Shown here piece after piece: positions 8,493-20,219 of a stretch of 64,000 bases of DNA (within the stretch, counting starts at the first letter, position 1; each line of letters begins with the position of its first letter). Made by a program: the position numbers and the translations under genes. The stretch is from positions 20,434,501 to 20,498,500 of the forward strand of contig JAVHKY010000025.1 of assembly GCA_035079385.1 (NCBI GenBank), in the 5' to 3' direction. The notes below the pieces were generated by a model. It worked only from the letters and a program-made list of their open reading frames with translations. It was not told the DNA's origin and ran no database searches. The DNA comes from Aspidiotus rigidus (taxonomy: Eukaryota > Arthropoda > Insecta > Hemiptera > Diaspididae).

Positions 8493-9914
8493 ATGTCAAA
8501 CGAAATATCTAACACGAGTGGGTCTAGGGAGCGGTGTCAATCATCGTCCGGAAGACCGACGGTAAACTCTGGATCTTCCAGAATTCGACCAGGAAATGAG
8601 TGGAGAGAGAGACAGACTGCTGGAGAGCAGGAGGGGGCGAACCACTGGCACGCCAATCGACTGGACTGTCGGCGGTATAATCAATGGCACACAACCGATA
8701 GTGGAGGTTAGGTGTCCGAATTTTGATTTCGGAGGGTACGGAAATGTAATCGACGGTGCCTATAGACATATAGAAGAAGTCTATCCCGATATCAATGACG
8801 AATTACCATACTGCGCCTACCAACATGCGTGCGTTGAGCTGCTAAATGGATACTTGTTAGACATTTTGCAGAAACGAGGTGATGCACGGACGCGGGAAGA
8901 AGAACAACCCCGCACAATACTTAAAGCTTCAGAATTGCTAATACCTGCGCCAATTTTGGAATACATAACCCAAGTAGGGGATACGATTTCGGCCGAGGGT
9001 GAAGCGGTATATCTGAACATACCGGATGGTGGATTACCCAATAGCGATGAGGACGAAGACGGATGTCCGTCGGGAAATTTCGGATATATATCGGAGGATA
9101 GCTGGAATAGCTATGCCTGTTACTGGGCTCCCGATGTATCGAAAAACTTCGTACAGGCATGTTTGGTTGACAATGTTCAACAAATGTGGGTTCCTGACGC
9201 TATAGACGACGGTGATATAGAAGAGATAATCCAAGAAAATCACAATCTACCACCAAATGAGAGACCAGCGGGATATGTCGAACGACCTTTGATTGGTGTG
9301 CGCGTATATCGCGCTAGGACGGAGACAGAAGAAATCTCCTCGGATGGCATGAAGCTTACGATCTGTCGCCATTAGCTAGAGAGCGCCTCGGCAATCTGAC
9401 ATTTACCGATGAGGAAGGAAGCACTGCTGCGCGTTTGTCGCATTGCGATAAAATTATGCGCATATTTTGAGCAACGATGGTTACGATAGAGAGACGATAC
9501 CCAATGATAAAGGGGTTGCCTACGATGCAGAATGTCGCTAGAGCGGTTGGATTTGTACATACAACTTTCAATCCATCAGCTCCTCTACGTATCCTACGGC
9601 ACTATTCCTCACCAGCGGAGTCTGATTGTGTACTGGGTCCTACGTCTGTTGGCAAGCTTGAACTGCTTCAACATCGTAGAAAGAGGTCAGCAGGAGCAGC
9701 TGGAATACCAGTTTCTCTGGTTGGTGTGGCGCCTCCAAGATACAGCTTGGATGGCAATTTGAATTGAAATTTTCGAATGACGGATTCATTTCGACCAATC
9801 GACTGGCATGACCAAGAACGGCTTCGGGTGGCGAACCACCGCTCGAACGTATCACACGGACTTCAACGCCCAATTATTGAAAGACGGTTACGGCAAAACT
9901 TCATTATGAGGTAA
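8493..9914 (+). pseudogene. Frame-broken gene of unknown family, possibly an endogenous viral relic
   Basis: The best start is the ATG at 8493 (MSNEISNTSGSRER), a Ser/Arg-rich N-terminus. The coding sense then moves to the next frame near 8600-8640, where about 245 codons stay open to 9375 with a strong protein character: many acidic and aromatic residues, motifs ELLNGYLLDILQKRGDAR and ISEDSWNSYACYWAPD. At about 9350 it shifts again (WHEAYDLSPLARERLG is open in another frame). Weak coding can be followed to about 9914 with further breaks and stops. Total extent about 470 codons, so this is a decayed gene, not an active one. I do not recognise the family. Length, isolation between retroelements and lack of introns would fit an integrated RNA-virus structural protein, but a decayed host or transposon gene is equally possible. 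Confidence 0.45.
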
Positions 9915-10334
9915 GCTGGATAACGGTATAAGATCCCACTTCTGATGTAAATCAGAAGATTAGAGAGAGGCTTTAAGAGAAGTTTACTGTTCCGTGTCAT
10001 ACAACATAATAATAATCGTACCATTTGTACTGAGGTATAGTTAAGATCATATAGATTGCTAAGCATATGAATATTCCAGTTACATATATCTCCATTCTAC
10101 ACTGTTTCTTAATGGGTGTACTTCATTAATACGGTTCCTTACAAGTGTGGACCAATCATTGCGTCCAAGAAAGTCAAAGCAACCACCTTCGGTTGGCTGA
10201 AAGCTATACGATTAGTCTTAGATCGACTTGCATCTCTTTTAAAGGAACGATAAGAAATGCCACGAGAACGAGATTTTTTTAACTTTCACATACTGAAGAC
10301 TCTGATTTTGAAAATGTGCTGTACATGAATACAG

Positions 10335-10532
10335 ATGCGGTTTAAAATCAGATATGAGCATATTTTTGGGCAACCACACAGAAAAAGAAAAAGAGGAAGT
10401 CAGGACCGTAACTGGAGTGACGACATAAACAAATTTCTGGGACATAACTTATTCTACAGGGTAGCGTGGGATCGAACGGAGTGGAACAGATTGAGGGAGG
10501 CCTTCGCCCAGAATCAGGGTCCAATGAGGTGA
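10335..10532 (+). pseudogene. Non-LTR (RTE-like) ORF2 extreme C-terminus
   Basis: The 65-codon frame contains the terminal motif of RTE/L2-type elements: a basic Lys/Arg cluster (HRKRKRGSQDRNWSDDI), then AWDRTEWNRLREAF just before the stop. It is followed by about 70 bases of 3' UTR and an AAT microsatellite, the usual tail of this group. The 5' part is missing. The assignment rests on the motif pattern only. Confidence 0.6.
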
Positions 10533-10609
10533 TGCGGAGTTTGTAATCATAACAGTCAACAAACTGATGTATTGTGTTTAAGCTCTACCTCATTGTAGTG
10601 TAATGAAGG

Positions 10610-10632
10610 CTAATAATAATAATAATAATAAG
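10610..10632 (+). repeat. AAT microsatellite tail of the RTE-like fragment
   Basis: GGCTAATAATAATAATAATAA forms the 3' end of the preceding fragment. RTE-type elements end in short simple repeats instead of poly(A). Confidence 0.6.
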
Positions 10633-10805
10633 CATATCTTTGAAAAAATCACGAAATAATTTAGAGCCTCGGTTGTTGTGTAAAAATTGACATAGTTGAA
10701 AATTTTTTAGGCACAAATTTAATATTTCATTAAAAAACCTCTACAACTTCTTCCCGTGTCTTGGTTTTCAATTTTTCTAACCTACGACCAATGGACGATT
10801 GGATA

Positions 10806-11114
10806 GGGGACGTTCATAAATTACGTGAGGTGATTTTTGCGACTTTCCGACACCCCCCCCCCCCCCGGTGAGATTTGACGTGATCCCTCACCCCCCCCAT
10901 ACATCTCACGTGAGATTTCTCAAAGTACATTTTTCTATTGTAAAAATAATGAAACGCATCAAATTCAACTCAGTTTTGTAATATTTTGAACTATATTCTT
11001 GCATGAGAAAAATCATGTGAGATTTTCCGAGACCCTCCCCCCCCTTCCCCGCACGTAAGATTAGGTGAGATTCGACCCTCCCCTAAATGCCTCACGTAAT
11101 TTATGGACGACCCC
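10806..11114. mobile_element. MITE with 26-bp terminal inverted repeats
   Basis: 309-bp non-coding element. The left end, GGGGACGTTCATAAATTACG, and the right end, complement GGGGTCGTCCATAAATTACG, match with two differences over at least 26 bases. Internal C-runs and a repeated TCACGTGAGATT-like motif mirror each other towards the centre, so the element can fold on itself. No transposase frame is present. The flanks share only ATA, so the target duplication and superfamily are not determined. Confidence 0.75.
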
Positions 11115-11341
11115 ATATATGTCATAATCAGATAACGATATGTTGATTCAAGTCAAACTAAAAGTAAGAAATTAAGTATGATACTCAGAGGAGTAAAAGA
11201 ACGAAAATCTTCATTTATTCTGGAGAAGAAAAACATGCGAACGCAACCTGGAGAGCAGAGTCACAAGGATCATCTACGGAAATACGATATCCATCAACTT
11301 AAATGACAACTCATGTCACTTTCCTCAGTACGCACCCCCAC

Positions 11342-11904
11342 CTAGAAGACCATAGTAAGTCGGCGGGCTGACCGCGAAGACAATCGCTCCTGGCTGGTGT
11401 CCACCATGACCCACCAGGCAGGGCATGGTGAGGGGTGCACAATCCACAAGAATATGGGAAGGTTTTTAACCACTCCCTTATTGTTCAAGTCATTATACAT
11501 TAGCTCTGTTGTCACTGTATTCTGCCAATCTAAGCAGTATTGCATGTAAGACAAGCATGACTGCATGTGGTGACCCCGTCAAGAGATATTAGACGCTTTA
11601 CCAAACCGTGCGCTTACTGCAATGCCCCCACGTTGAACTCCTCTGGTGCATAAAATCGATATCTGGTTATGGTCAGTGATGCGAGGGAGGGGAAGGAATT
11701 TTGAACTTCATGCCAGTCCAAGCTGATGCAGTACCAATTTAAAGAAATTAATATTATTATAAGTATATCTGTCACCGCCCCCTTGATATATCAGCCAAAC
11801 TCTGTATAATATGTAACTTGCATTTTTAATTGTATCAATGAAGTTAGTGTCCCAGAAGCCGTAAACCTCTCTGTCCGATATGGCCGCCGGGCACAAAAAA
11901 AAAA
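11342..11904 (+). mobile_element. Non-LTR 3' module with poly(A), related subfamily (copy D)
   Basis: It starts with the same AGTAAGTCGGCGGGCTGACC block as copies A and C, continues with diverged sequence (GTGTCCACCATGACCCACCA) and ends in a 10-base poly(A) at 11895-11904. No coding sequence is seen. A second diverged piece of this subfamily lies at 37995-38240. The element was later the target of copy C. Confidence 0.6.
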
Positions 11905-11918
11905 GGTTTATGTACGTT
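11905..11918 (+). repeat. 5' target-site duplication of copy C
   Basis: GGTTTATGTACGTT follows the poly(A) of copy D and recurs exactly at 15308-15321 after the poly(A) of copy C. It may extend leftwards into the As of copy D. Confidence 0.8.
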
Positions 11919-12760
11919 CCCCCTCAGGGGGGCGTATCAGGGGGACTCTGAGTCTGTACCTGATGCGTCACCAAGTCTTACCACTCCCTCGCCTTGGCGA
12001 GAGGGCTTACGACTGGGAGAGATAGCTTGCTATACACAGCGCGCGGTGGAAGCTGAAAAGCGGAAAGGCAAATAGTCACCGTCACTCTCCCTGCGTACGT
12101 CACCCTACGTCACCCTCACTCTTTAGCACAACTGATCACCACACTTCTCTATCTCTCTTTCTCTTCAAGCCACTTTGGCAGGCAGGAAGGCCTTAGATGC
12201 AACGCTATTTCTTCGCTTCCTATCTTCTTCGCACTCATGGCTGCCGACTTAAGGCAGGGGAAAAGCCACCCACGGCTGCACACTTTCTTGAAGTGCCCGC
12301 CCTCCTATTCTACTCTCTCTACAAACAACTTTCCAAATTTTCATGGCTGCCGACTTAAGGCAGGGTCACTGCAATCTGCTCGCAGACTCAACTATCTCCC
12401 TTCCTCTTGTACTTCACGGCTGTCTACTTAAGACAGGATAGCTGCACCTACAGCAGGGAATCCTGTTTCTGGAATAGATTGCGGAGCAAAACATATCTCC
12501 AAAACTGTTACTGATATTCTTTGACCCATCTTCCCTGTTTTCTAGCATGACTCCCTTGCATGCGCACAAAACCACATCTCGCGGCGTCGGTTAATAGCAC
12601 TTGTGCCACATGCGAGTTTCACGGTCCTGTCCCGTTCCCCCACGGACATGCGACCTTTCGTCTCCCCCTCTGGGGGCGCATCAGTGGGATCCTGATGCGT
12701 CTCCAAGTGTTTCCACAACCTTGCCGTGGTGAGGGGGCATAAGATCGCAAGGATCGACTA
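11919..12760 (+). repeat. Two diverged 5' UTR monomers of copy C
   Basis: The block with the C/G-run hairpin, GATGCGTC...CAAGT and a CCTTGCCGTGG-like motif occurs at 11919-12020 and again, diverged, at 12666-12760, so the 5' UTR is partly duplicated at a period of about 740 bp. Between them GGCTGCCGACTTAAGGCAGG recurs at about 12237, 12343 and, mutated, 12417. A third set, TACGTACTGC with CCTTCACGTCC, recurs at 13023, 13069 and 13104. Tandem 5' monomers often serve as promoters in non-LTR elements; that role is inferred. Confidence 0.55.
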
Positions 12761-13537
12761 ATAGTGGAAATGCTCGCATGGACTTCACCCCATGTATGGC
12801 TGTCACAATCCCATATCACCCATCCTGCCTTCACACATCCGCAGGGAAGCAGTCACACTTACCCTGTATTCCCTCCAAAATTCCCCATCCTTCTGTCGTG
12901 GGCCGCGGGACAACTCACCACCCCGCGGATGGCTAGTGAGTACTGAACTGGGAGAAATAACGCTCTCATGTAGCCCAAGTGGGAACGAGGTACTCGATCA
13001 CCAGGGAATGTCAGACTGGGGTTACGTACTGCTCGCAGCCTTCACGTCCATCTTGGCGGATCTGGGTTACGTACTGCCCTGCCTTCACTTCCTACAGTGG
13101 GTGACGTACTGCTGTAAGCCTTCACGTCCCGGACCAACATCTCCCACTCACTCACATTCAAGTCGTCGGGAGAGTCATCCCTCGATGCAGTCTCTGGGTG
13201 TCTCTACTGGGATGCCCCGTGCTCCTGTAACTCTAGGGCTAGGAGAGTAGAGACTGTGCTTCAATGTACACCCGCTTCACCCAAATCGTCACGTCAATCC
13301 CACGGTACCTGGCCAGGGGATGCATGGCTGAGACGTATGTCAGTCTACAGGGAACCTGCAGATACCTCCCGACCTATGCAGTATATAGGGTCATCCAGGT
13401 ACGACGCACTGCCTGGGGGAAGACTAATTCGTTCACTACTCGTGGAAACACATTACGTATTCTTAAAACCGAAAAACCCCCCCTACGACCGCTCTTACCA
13501 GAAATCCGAATAGCAGAACCTTGCGGCTGCTTCCCGG

Positions 13538-14383
13538 ATGATCGAACCGCAAGTCATCTTGTCTCTTCTGCCGCCACAGAACGAGACAATCAGCGCCAAC
13601 TCGATGGAAATGGACCAGTCCACGCCCATCAACTTATTTTCCGATTCAGATGAAGAAATTATAGCCACTCCACCACCGCAAAAGACCACCACTGGACCGG
13701 CAATCAGATACCATCCAAATCCTACACACAAAGCAGCGAAACGGGATTTGAGAAGACTCCAAAACCTAGGAATCCAGAAACAGGCGTGGCTTACTGGGAA
13801 CAAGCCTACTCCCACGAAACGGACGCCCAACACAAAAGCAGGCGACAGACTGAATGCGCCGGAATGAACAAATTCATAACAGCCAAGGAGAAAGAAAGAG
13901 GAATCCATACCTCCTCCAAGCTAAAACCAACCAAACCACCCAGCTGCGTGCTACCATCCAAAGCTGACACGAACAACCTCCCCAGCAACAGGAAAAGGCA
14001 ATGCCTGGACGACAATGCTGCCAAAACTGATGCTTCAACCATAGAAAACCTGAAAAGGGAGCTTTATCATGAACGCAAATCCAGAAGAGACCTTGGCGAA
14101 AAAGTCAAGAGTGATGATCACACAAATCACGGCGCTGACCAACACCATCAAGGAATTAACAAACAAGTTGAATAAGCAACAACAAGAAACCACCTCCACC
14201 AGTGCACCCAGCGTGGAACAACTAGCGCCAGAAATCAGAAAGCTGGTTGAATCCCTACTGGAGCCCGTGATAAGCACATTGACCAAAAGCGCCAGTGCCA
14301 CCCCGGCCACGCCACCGCCGACTCAACCAAGGTCCTACGCCGCAGCTGTGACTACACCAACATCAACCCTCAGACAGATGTAA
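13538..14383 (+). pseudogene. ORF1 (gag-like) of copy C, frameshifted
   Basis: Coding runs in one frame from 13538 to about 13860 (MEMDQSTPINLFSDSDEEII, acidic then Pro/Thr/Lys-rich). It moves to the next frame until about 14170 and returns to the first until the stop at 14381-14383. The last segment has a predicted coiled coil (ITQITALTNTIKELTNKLNK) and the motif RSYAAAV, typical just ahead of the zinc knuckles in ORF1 of R1, I and Jockey elements. The knuckles themselves are gone because the frame ends LRQM at the deletion junction. ORF1 proteins coat element RNA. Two frameshifts mean this copy is inactive. Confidence 0.6.
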
Positions 14384-15307
14384 GACCATAGTAAGTCGGC
14401 GGGCTGACTGTTCTCGGACAACCGCTCCTAGTTGGTGAATAATCCAATCATTCACACAACTAGGCAGGATTTTCACCAAACTTCAAGATACCATCGGGCC
14501 GCAGGAGAATTCATCAAGATGCCATCGGACCGCAGCTGATTATCCAACAAACCCAAGGACCACGGGCCTTAGATAAGTACCTAGCAATAGCTTGTACTCA
14601 CAACACCACACCCTGCTGAAGCGCCTGATTACTGGGGTTGTAGCTATTTCCTGTAACCATGGGCGATAAGTGGAGTATTAGTCACGCGACAGCAGGATCA
14701 CTTTTTCTCATCTATTTCAGGATAAGAATAAGTTGTTAAACAATTCATACTATAAATGTATACATGTTCTCATGACCACCCTCACACCGCAATCGGCTGT
14801 CCTGCTACTGGGGAAGGCGGTTATTTCCCTGTAACCATCGACCAAAAGTGGAGTACTGGACATGACCTGCGGATGTTTACTTGCTACTATTAAAGGTATA
14901 GGAGTAAGACTGTTGACTAACATATAATTTATAATTGTACCATGTAAGCAACACCTAAGTATCGTTGTAATTATTATTAGGTCACCTCCACCCCACTTAT
15001 CTAGGGATATGTAGAGGAGTCCCCCCCCCGGTATTGTACCTCCCAATCTACTTTTCTCCTCCCAGCTGCCCTGAGATCACAGTTAGATCAATCGGGGCAA
15101 CTGAGTGGATGATTAATAGCCGAAGTACGAAAGGGAAACCCGTCCAGTGCATAAGCCAACTCGACAAGTCTCTGCAGGCAACCCTTGAGTATGAAAGCAC
15201 TAGATATAAACTACATATAAGATGATAGAACCCCTCATTGTTTCTTTCGCGAAATATACTCGCCCCATGGAGCAAGTTCCAACGGGGGAACCCAAAAAAA
15301 AAAAAAA

Positions 15308-15321
15308 GGTTTATGTACGTT
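15308..15321 (+). repeat. 3' target-site duplication of copy C
   Basis: GGTTTATGTACGTT, exact copy of 11905-11918, directly after the poly(A). Confidence 0.8.
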
Positions 15322-16915
15322 AAGTTGCCTGTATGGTAGATGTAGGTGCTTATGTGATGCGGGTAGCACATAGATATCTTACACAAGATAGTGCTGAATA
15401 TAGTCAGCTACCAAAAAATCGAAAAGGAGAGAAAAATGCGTATGCCTAGTCTCCCAGTTGAACTCGGAGGGTGGACATAGAGCAACGGATTCAAAGTAAA
15501 TACGTTCGAGTGCTTAAGTCAACTCATAGCAGAATGTGGAACGAAGACTAAGATGAGTTCGAAAAAATCAATCAACTGAGGTTGGCGACTCATAACTCAA
15601 ATCACTTGGCAAACAGCAAAAACCTATATCAGGAGCCTGCTGCTAGGCTCCTTATCTTCTCAGCCAGAAGAGAGAATTTTGCACAAAGACATATTTTTGT
15701 TGAAAGCAGTTCGCGAATTAACCACCAAAGGTGTTACGTTGTTTAATAATATGAGGTTTTTGTAATCATGTACAGTGGGTTGCATACGAGACGCCGCACA
15801 TACGCCTCGTAACGAATACAAATTTACAAACAAAATGCTCGCATTATATCGTCACGTAGGTTACGAGAGAATGACGAGCACTTCTGTATGAAGGCAAAAA
15901 ATGTGAAGTACGCGAACGATAAAGTATTCGAGATAGTGAAATTTTCTTTTGAGAACTACCCGTACAAAACACACATAGAAACGTGAAAAAAAATAATATT
16001 CCGCTCTATTTCCACGTTATATAGAATTTGCAGAATAGTGGGCGTGCTCGCGGTTTCAGTATTCAAATTACGGCACCGCGATGCAATCAAATTCATCGAA
16101 TATTATAATGAAATTAATAACGATATTAAAAGATCTTTCAAACGCCTAAGTTTTAATCGACCGCGATAGTTTCCTTTCTCCTGCAATGTTATTTTATTTA
16201 CGTTCTTCATCATCGTTCTTTTAATGAAGAAACTTACTCGTATAAACATGAAAACGTTATCAAAATGTTTTTATTGCTCGCTTTCCAAATTTTACGAATA
16301 TTCACGATTAAATTCCGATTTAGCTGGCCAACTTTTCGAAAAGAGAATTATTAATTTTCGCCAATCCAGAGCACGCTTTAAGCTGGTACTAATATTTATT
16401 AATCGTAGGAAAGTATATCGTATCATTTTCGTATACTTTCTAATTGTACGACGTCTTAGCTAGAGGAGGGTCGTATCTCTATTCTTATCAACCTTCCCTT
16501 CCATTTTAGATAAATCCTTTTTTTTTTTTTTTTTTCTCAACAAAATAAATTGTCGTTTGCCATCGCACTGAAAAGTTCTTGATTGATGATTTTTTCCTCC
16601 TCGAAAATATTATCGGATTATATTTGTTTGGAGCGAAAGAAGCGAGTATTTTAATAGCCGCGTTCGAAGTAAGGATAGAAAAATGACAGCGATTTGTCGA
16701 AGCTCTCATTACAACATCAAACGATATTTGTAGACAAGGCTGAGAGAAGCGTCGTCTTTCAAGGGAAACTCTCTCGCGCATCAATATAGAATTATTAGAC
16801 GTCGCCGAAGTTCGTCGAAAGTGTAGGAAGTGTTCCGATCTGATCTAATTACCGACGTTCTCTTTCAGTCAACAATTCATACATCTTCTTTTCAGCTCTT
16901 AAGGAGAGAGTTGGA
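15322..16915. other. Non-coding, AT-rich flank
   Basis: No convincing gene. Local structure only: a perfect 8-bp stem AGGAGCCT/AGGCTCCT at 15632-15653, and a T-run of about 22 at 16516-16538. A 79-codon frame at 16224-16463 has no recognisable features and is probably chance. Confidence 0.4.
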
Positions 16916-16929
16916 CAGTGAGAAAAAAA

Positions 16930-18800
16930 AAAACCTCGAGCAGCGATACACATTCTTCCGGTTCTTTTTCAGCAATTGATCTTATCTTCTCCTCATCCTC
17001 CCTCTCTCCCAAACTCACTTGGTCTACTCACCCCGACCTATGCGACAGCGACCATTTCCCAATTCTTATCCAATCGCAAAACCTATCTTATAACAATTTC
17101 TCAACTCCCCCTCGCTGGCTCATCAACAAAGCTAACTGGGACCTCTTCTACAAGCTCACTTCAAACACTTCCCCCCTTCCAGACCCCTCCACCCCCTCCA
17201 TTGCATTAGAATCATTTACCAAATTCATTACCGATGCCGCAGAACTCTCTATCGCTCACTCTTCAGGAAATAAGAAACGTAACCAAGTCCCTTGGTGGTC
17301 AGACGAAATCCATCAAGCCATCAAAACACGCAAAAAAGCCCTTCGTACTTACAACTCCACCCGCACCCGAAGTGATTTGATACTCTACAAAAAAGCCCGC
17401 GCCAAAGCAAGGACCCTAATCCGTTCTGGAAAGAAACAGTCCTGGAGTTCATTTGTCGCGGGATTGAACAACCCTGTGTCTATCTCTACTATGTGGAGAG
17501 ATATCAAGAAACTCACAGGCAATGGTTCCTTCCGTCCCATCGCCCAACTGAAAACAAACGACACAACCACATCAGACTCCCTTCTTATCTCCGAACTACT
17601 AGCTAAACAATTCACCTCTGTATCTTCTAACGATAATTACGATCCCGATTTCTTACGTTATAAACTCCAACAAGAAAAATTTGATATATCTTATGACCCC
17701 CCCTACAAATGATATCCTTCCATACAATCTCCCTATTTCTGAATCTGAACTCATAACTACTATAAATAAAAACATGAGAAACGCTTCCCCTGGACTTGAT
17801 AACATACACTCGGCCATGATCAAAAATCTCCACCCAAACTCACACTCTTATCTCCTCTCCTTATTTAACACCATTTTCGAACAAAATATTCACCCCACCT
17901 TTTGGAAAACAGTCATCATCCTCCCCATACTAAAACCCAACTCTGACCCACTCCTCCCACCGCCCTGTAGCCCTCTTCAGTGTTCTTGGCAATCTATTCC
18001 AGAAAATACTGAACAAAAGATTCCTGCGGTATTTAGAATCAAACAACATCCTCTCCCCCTTCCAATACGGTTTCAGAAAAGGACGGAACACAATACAACC
18101 TCTTTTTGACCTCCAATCCCAAATCAACGATGCATCCACCAACAAATCTTCTCTATACTCTATCTTCTTCGACCTCCAGGAAGCCTTTCCTCGGGTCTGG
18201 AGACATCGGTCTCCGAGGCCAACTGCCAAATATACTTAAAACCTTTCTCAACAACAGAACTCTTTTAGTAAGAATCAATAACACAACCTCCCCCCTCTTT
18301 CGGTCCAAAACGGAGTCCCTCGAGGCGAAGTTTTCAGCGTTCTTCTTTTCTTAATAGCATATCACCTCACATGTCAATCCTCCTCTCACACAATGTCTTT
18401 TTGCCGACGATTATAATATCTCCATCTGCTCTGCTAACCCCCAGAGGGCCAACAGACTCCTCCACGTGTATTAATGACATTAAGCATTCATCACCACCAT
18501 TTTCTCTGGAAAAATGTACCATTTTTGATCCAATGTGCTTCATTATTGTACAGGTGCCTTTGAAAAAACCTAATCCTCCCCGCCTCTATGGGCTTGGGAT
18601 GCTAATGCCGCCCCTTAGTCTCCTACATCTCCTCTCCAACTTATTTCTTACCTAGACCAATGGTCTAAATCTAGATTCGACCTGAACGACATCTACTCGA
18701 TCACGAGTACTACCTCATTGATCCAGAACTTCAAGGATGTGACACCCTCCTCTGATTCGGCGTCGATTCCCAAAGAAACCTCCCTGCAGCACACTCACGT
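16930..18800 (+). pseudogene. I-clade non-LTR retrotransposon ORF2 fragment (EN end to RT palm)
   Basis: Coding starts in the last part of the AP-type endonuclease, with SAIDLIF and DLCDSDHFPI carrying the catalytic SDHFPI block. It continues through the linker (VPWWSDEI) for about 260 codons to a stop at 17710. A frameshift near 17690 then leads into RT (NASPGLDNIHSAMIKNL, FWKTVIILPILKPNSDP), a second frameshift follows near 17945, then a block with FDLQEAFPRVW. FADD (18400-18411) is the intact RT catalytic motif. The thumb is partial (QLISYLDQWSKSRFDLN, about 18640). At least three frame changes make it non-functional. Related fragments lie at 28605, 39490 and 53690. Confidence 0.8.
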
Positions 18801-19190
18801 CTTGCTAATCAAAGCTTGGCGCGAACGATCGAGTTCAGGGATGGTACTACACAAAACAACGCGCAGTTGACCAGGGTAGATTTTGTACTGCGCCGTTTAC
18901 TTGAAAACCAGTTTGCCAAATTAGAGTTACGATATTCGGTCGTTAAAATCTCCAAGCCGTTATCGGTTGTTATAGCGTCTCTGTCGATTCAAGATTTTTT
19001 TGTTTTGTACTCGTACAAGTACATATAAACTGTTCGGTGAGCGTTGGTGGTTAGGACTTAATTACTAGTATTTGCGATATACAGTTCAAAGTTCTGCAAT
19101 AATATGCTCGTCTAAGAAGTTCGAAGACCAAGTTGACTCTTAATAGTAGACTATGACAGTAGGATAATCTGCATCGTTTGTCCACCAGAG
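18801..19190 (+). other. Spacer with an unrecognised 70-codon frame
   Basis: A frame at 18816-19028 is open (MARTIEFRDGTTQNNAQLTR...) but matches no family I know. It lies between two retroelement fragments and may be chance or transposon-derived. Nothing else is seen. Confidence 0.25.
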
Positions 19191-19194
19191 AAGG

Positions 19195-20080
19195 GAGGTC
19201 CACCAAAGAAGAGGAGAGCCGTTTACTGGTGGACCAACAAGATTGCAGAGTTAAGGGAAGAGTCCAACCGTCAGTGCCGGATATACCAGCGTATTAGTGG
19301 CCGCGAAGGGGCGCGGGCGGTTGCACTTGAATACCAGCTGGTTCGTAAAAGACTGAAGAAGGCCATCAAGGACAGCAAGAGAGCTGCATGGCGAGAGCCA
19401 TGTGAGATGGCAGATGACGACCCGTTTGGAAAGCCTCATAAGATAGTGCTGAAAAAGCTAAAGGGCCTCTCAGCAATGAGCCGAATGGAGCCGGATGTTG
19501 TGGGTCAAATCATTGATGGCTTGTTCCCACAGCAGCCACCACCAATGGTAACGCTACCAATAGTAGAAGAAGATAGTATATCCCTCCTAGGTACCGAGGA
19601 GGTGGATGCAGCAGTCAATAGACTGCGGGGTAAGTATTGGAAGGCTCCACGCCCGGATGAGATTCCAAATCCAGTCTGGAGCGCCATACATTCAGTTGAC
19701 CCAGCACTGCTTGTTGATACATTCAATGCGGCAATTGTTGGGGACTGTTCCCTGTGCGATGGAAGAAAGCCAGGCTAGCGTTGATCGATAAGAAGGATAA
19801 ACCACCTGGTCTACCATCCTCTTATCGTCCACTTTGTCTGCTAGACAATGTTGGGAAACTTCTAGAGAGAGTGATAGCCAATCGTTTGGAGGGCTATCTG
19901 AAGGAAAGAGATATGATCTCTGATAGCCAGTACGGTTTTCAAACTAGAAGCTGCACATCAGATGCTGGGGTCCGGCTGAAGAGGGTTAGCTTCTGGGTGG
20001 CGAAAAGACCTACTCTCTTCGCTCTCTACAAAGCATATGCGGCGACAAGCACGGAGCGTTGTGTCTCCCGACGGGTGTAA
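19195..20080 (+). pseudogene. R1-clade ORF2 fragment (linker and RT fingers)
   Basis: The start shows the EN-RT linker of R1/TRAS elements: AVYWWTNKIAELREESNRQ and, further on, LKKAIKDSKRAAW. It continues in frame to 19778 through RLRGKYWKAPRPDEIPNPVW. A frameshift near 19760 leads to RLALIDKKDKPPGLPSSYRP and LLDNVGKLLERVIANRLEGY, classic RT blocks 1-2, and SDSQYGFQTRS. Just after this the palm is deleted. Sequence from about 20100 resumes at the C-terminal end (TIEEWQR..WSPSKPGRVLYSFVP). A shorter relative of the same family is at 29066. Confidence 0.78.
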
Positions 20081-20219
20081 TGTCCAATACCCTTGTTATT
20101 GAGGGGCCTCCGCAGAGGACTCTCAGTTCAGTTGGACGGCCAGTACCTCAAATGGAAAGAGCAGACCGGAGAGGCTCCACGCAAGTGCACTATTGAGGAA
20201 TGGCAACGATAGTGGTCGC

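Larger units (their letters stand above)
11919..15307 (+). mobile_element. ORF2-less non-LTR retrotransposon copy C, full length with target duplication
   Basis: 3389 bp between two exact 14-bp duplications, ending in poly(A) 15294-15307. The 5' UTR (about 1.6 kb) begins CCCCCTCAGGGGGGCGTATC. It is followed by ORF1-like coding (13538-14383) that passes directly into the 3' module shared with copies A and D (14384 onward). No EN or RT sequence is present between them, so this is an internally deleted, non-autonomous form that must have been mobilised in trans. The duplications and intact ends prove it moved in this form. Confidence 0.85.

Noticed and set aside
15632..15653. AGGAGCCT/AGGCTCCT hairpin as a terminator or histone stem-loop
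   Set aside because: No T-run or histone consensus; no gene next to it.
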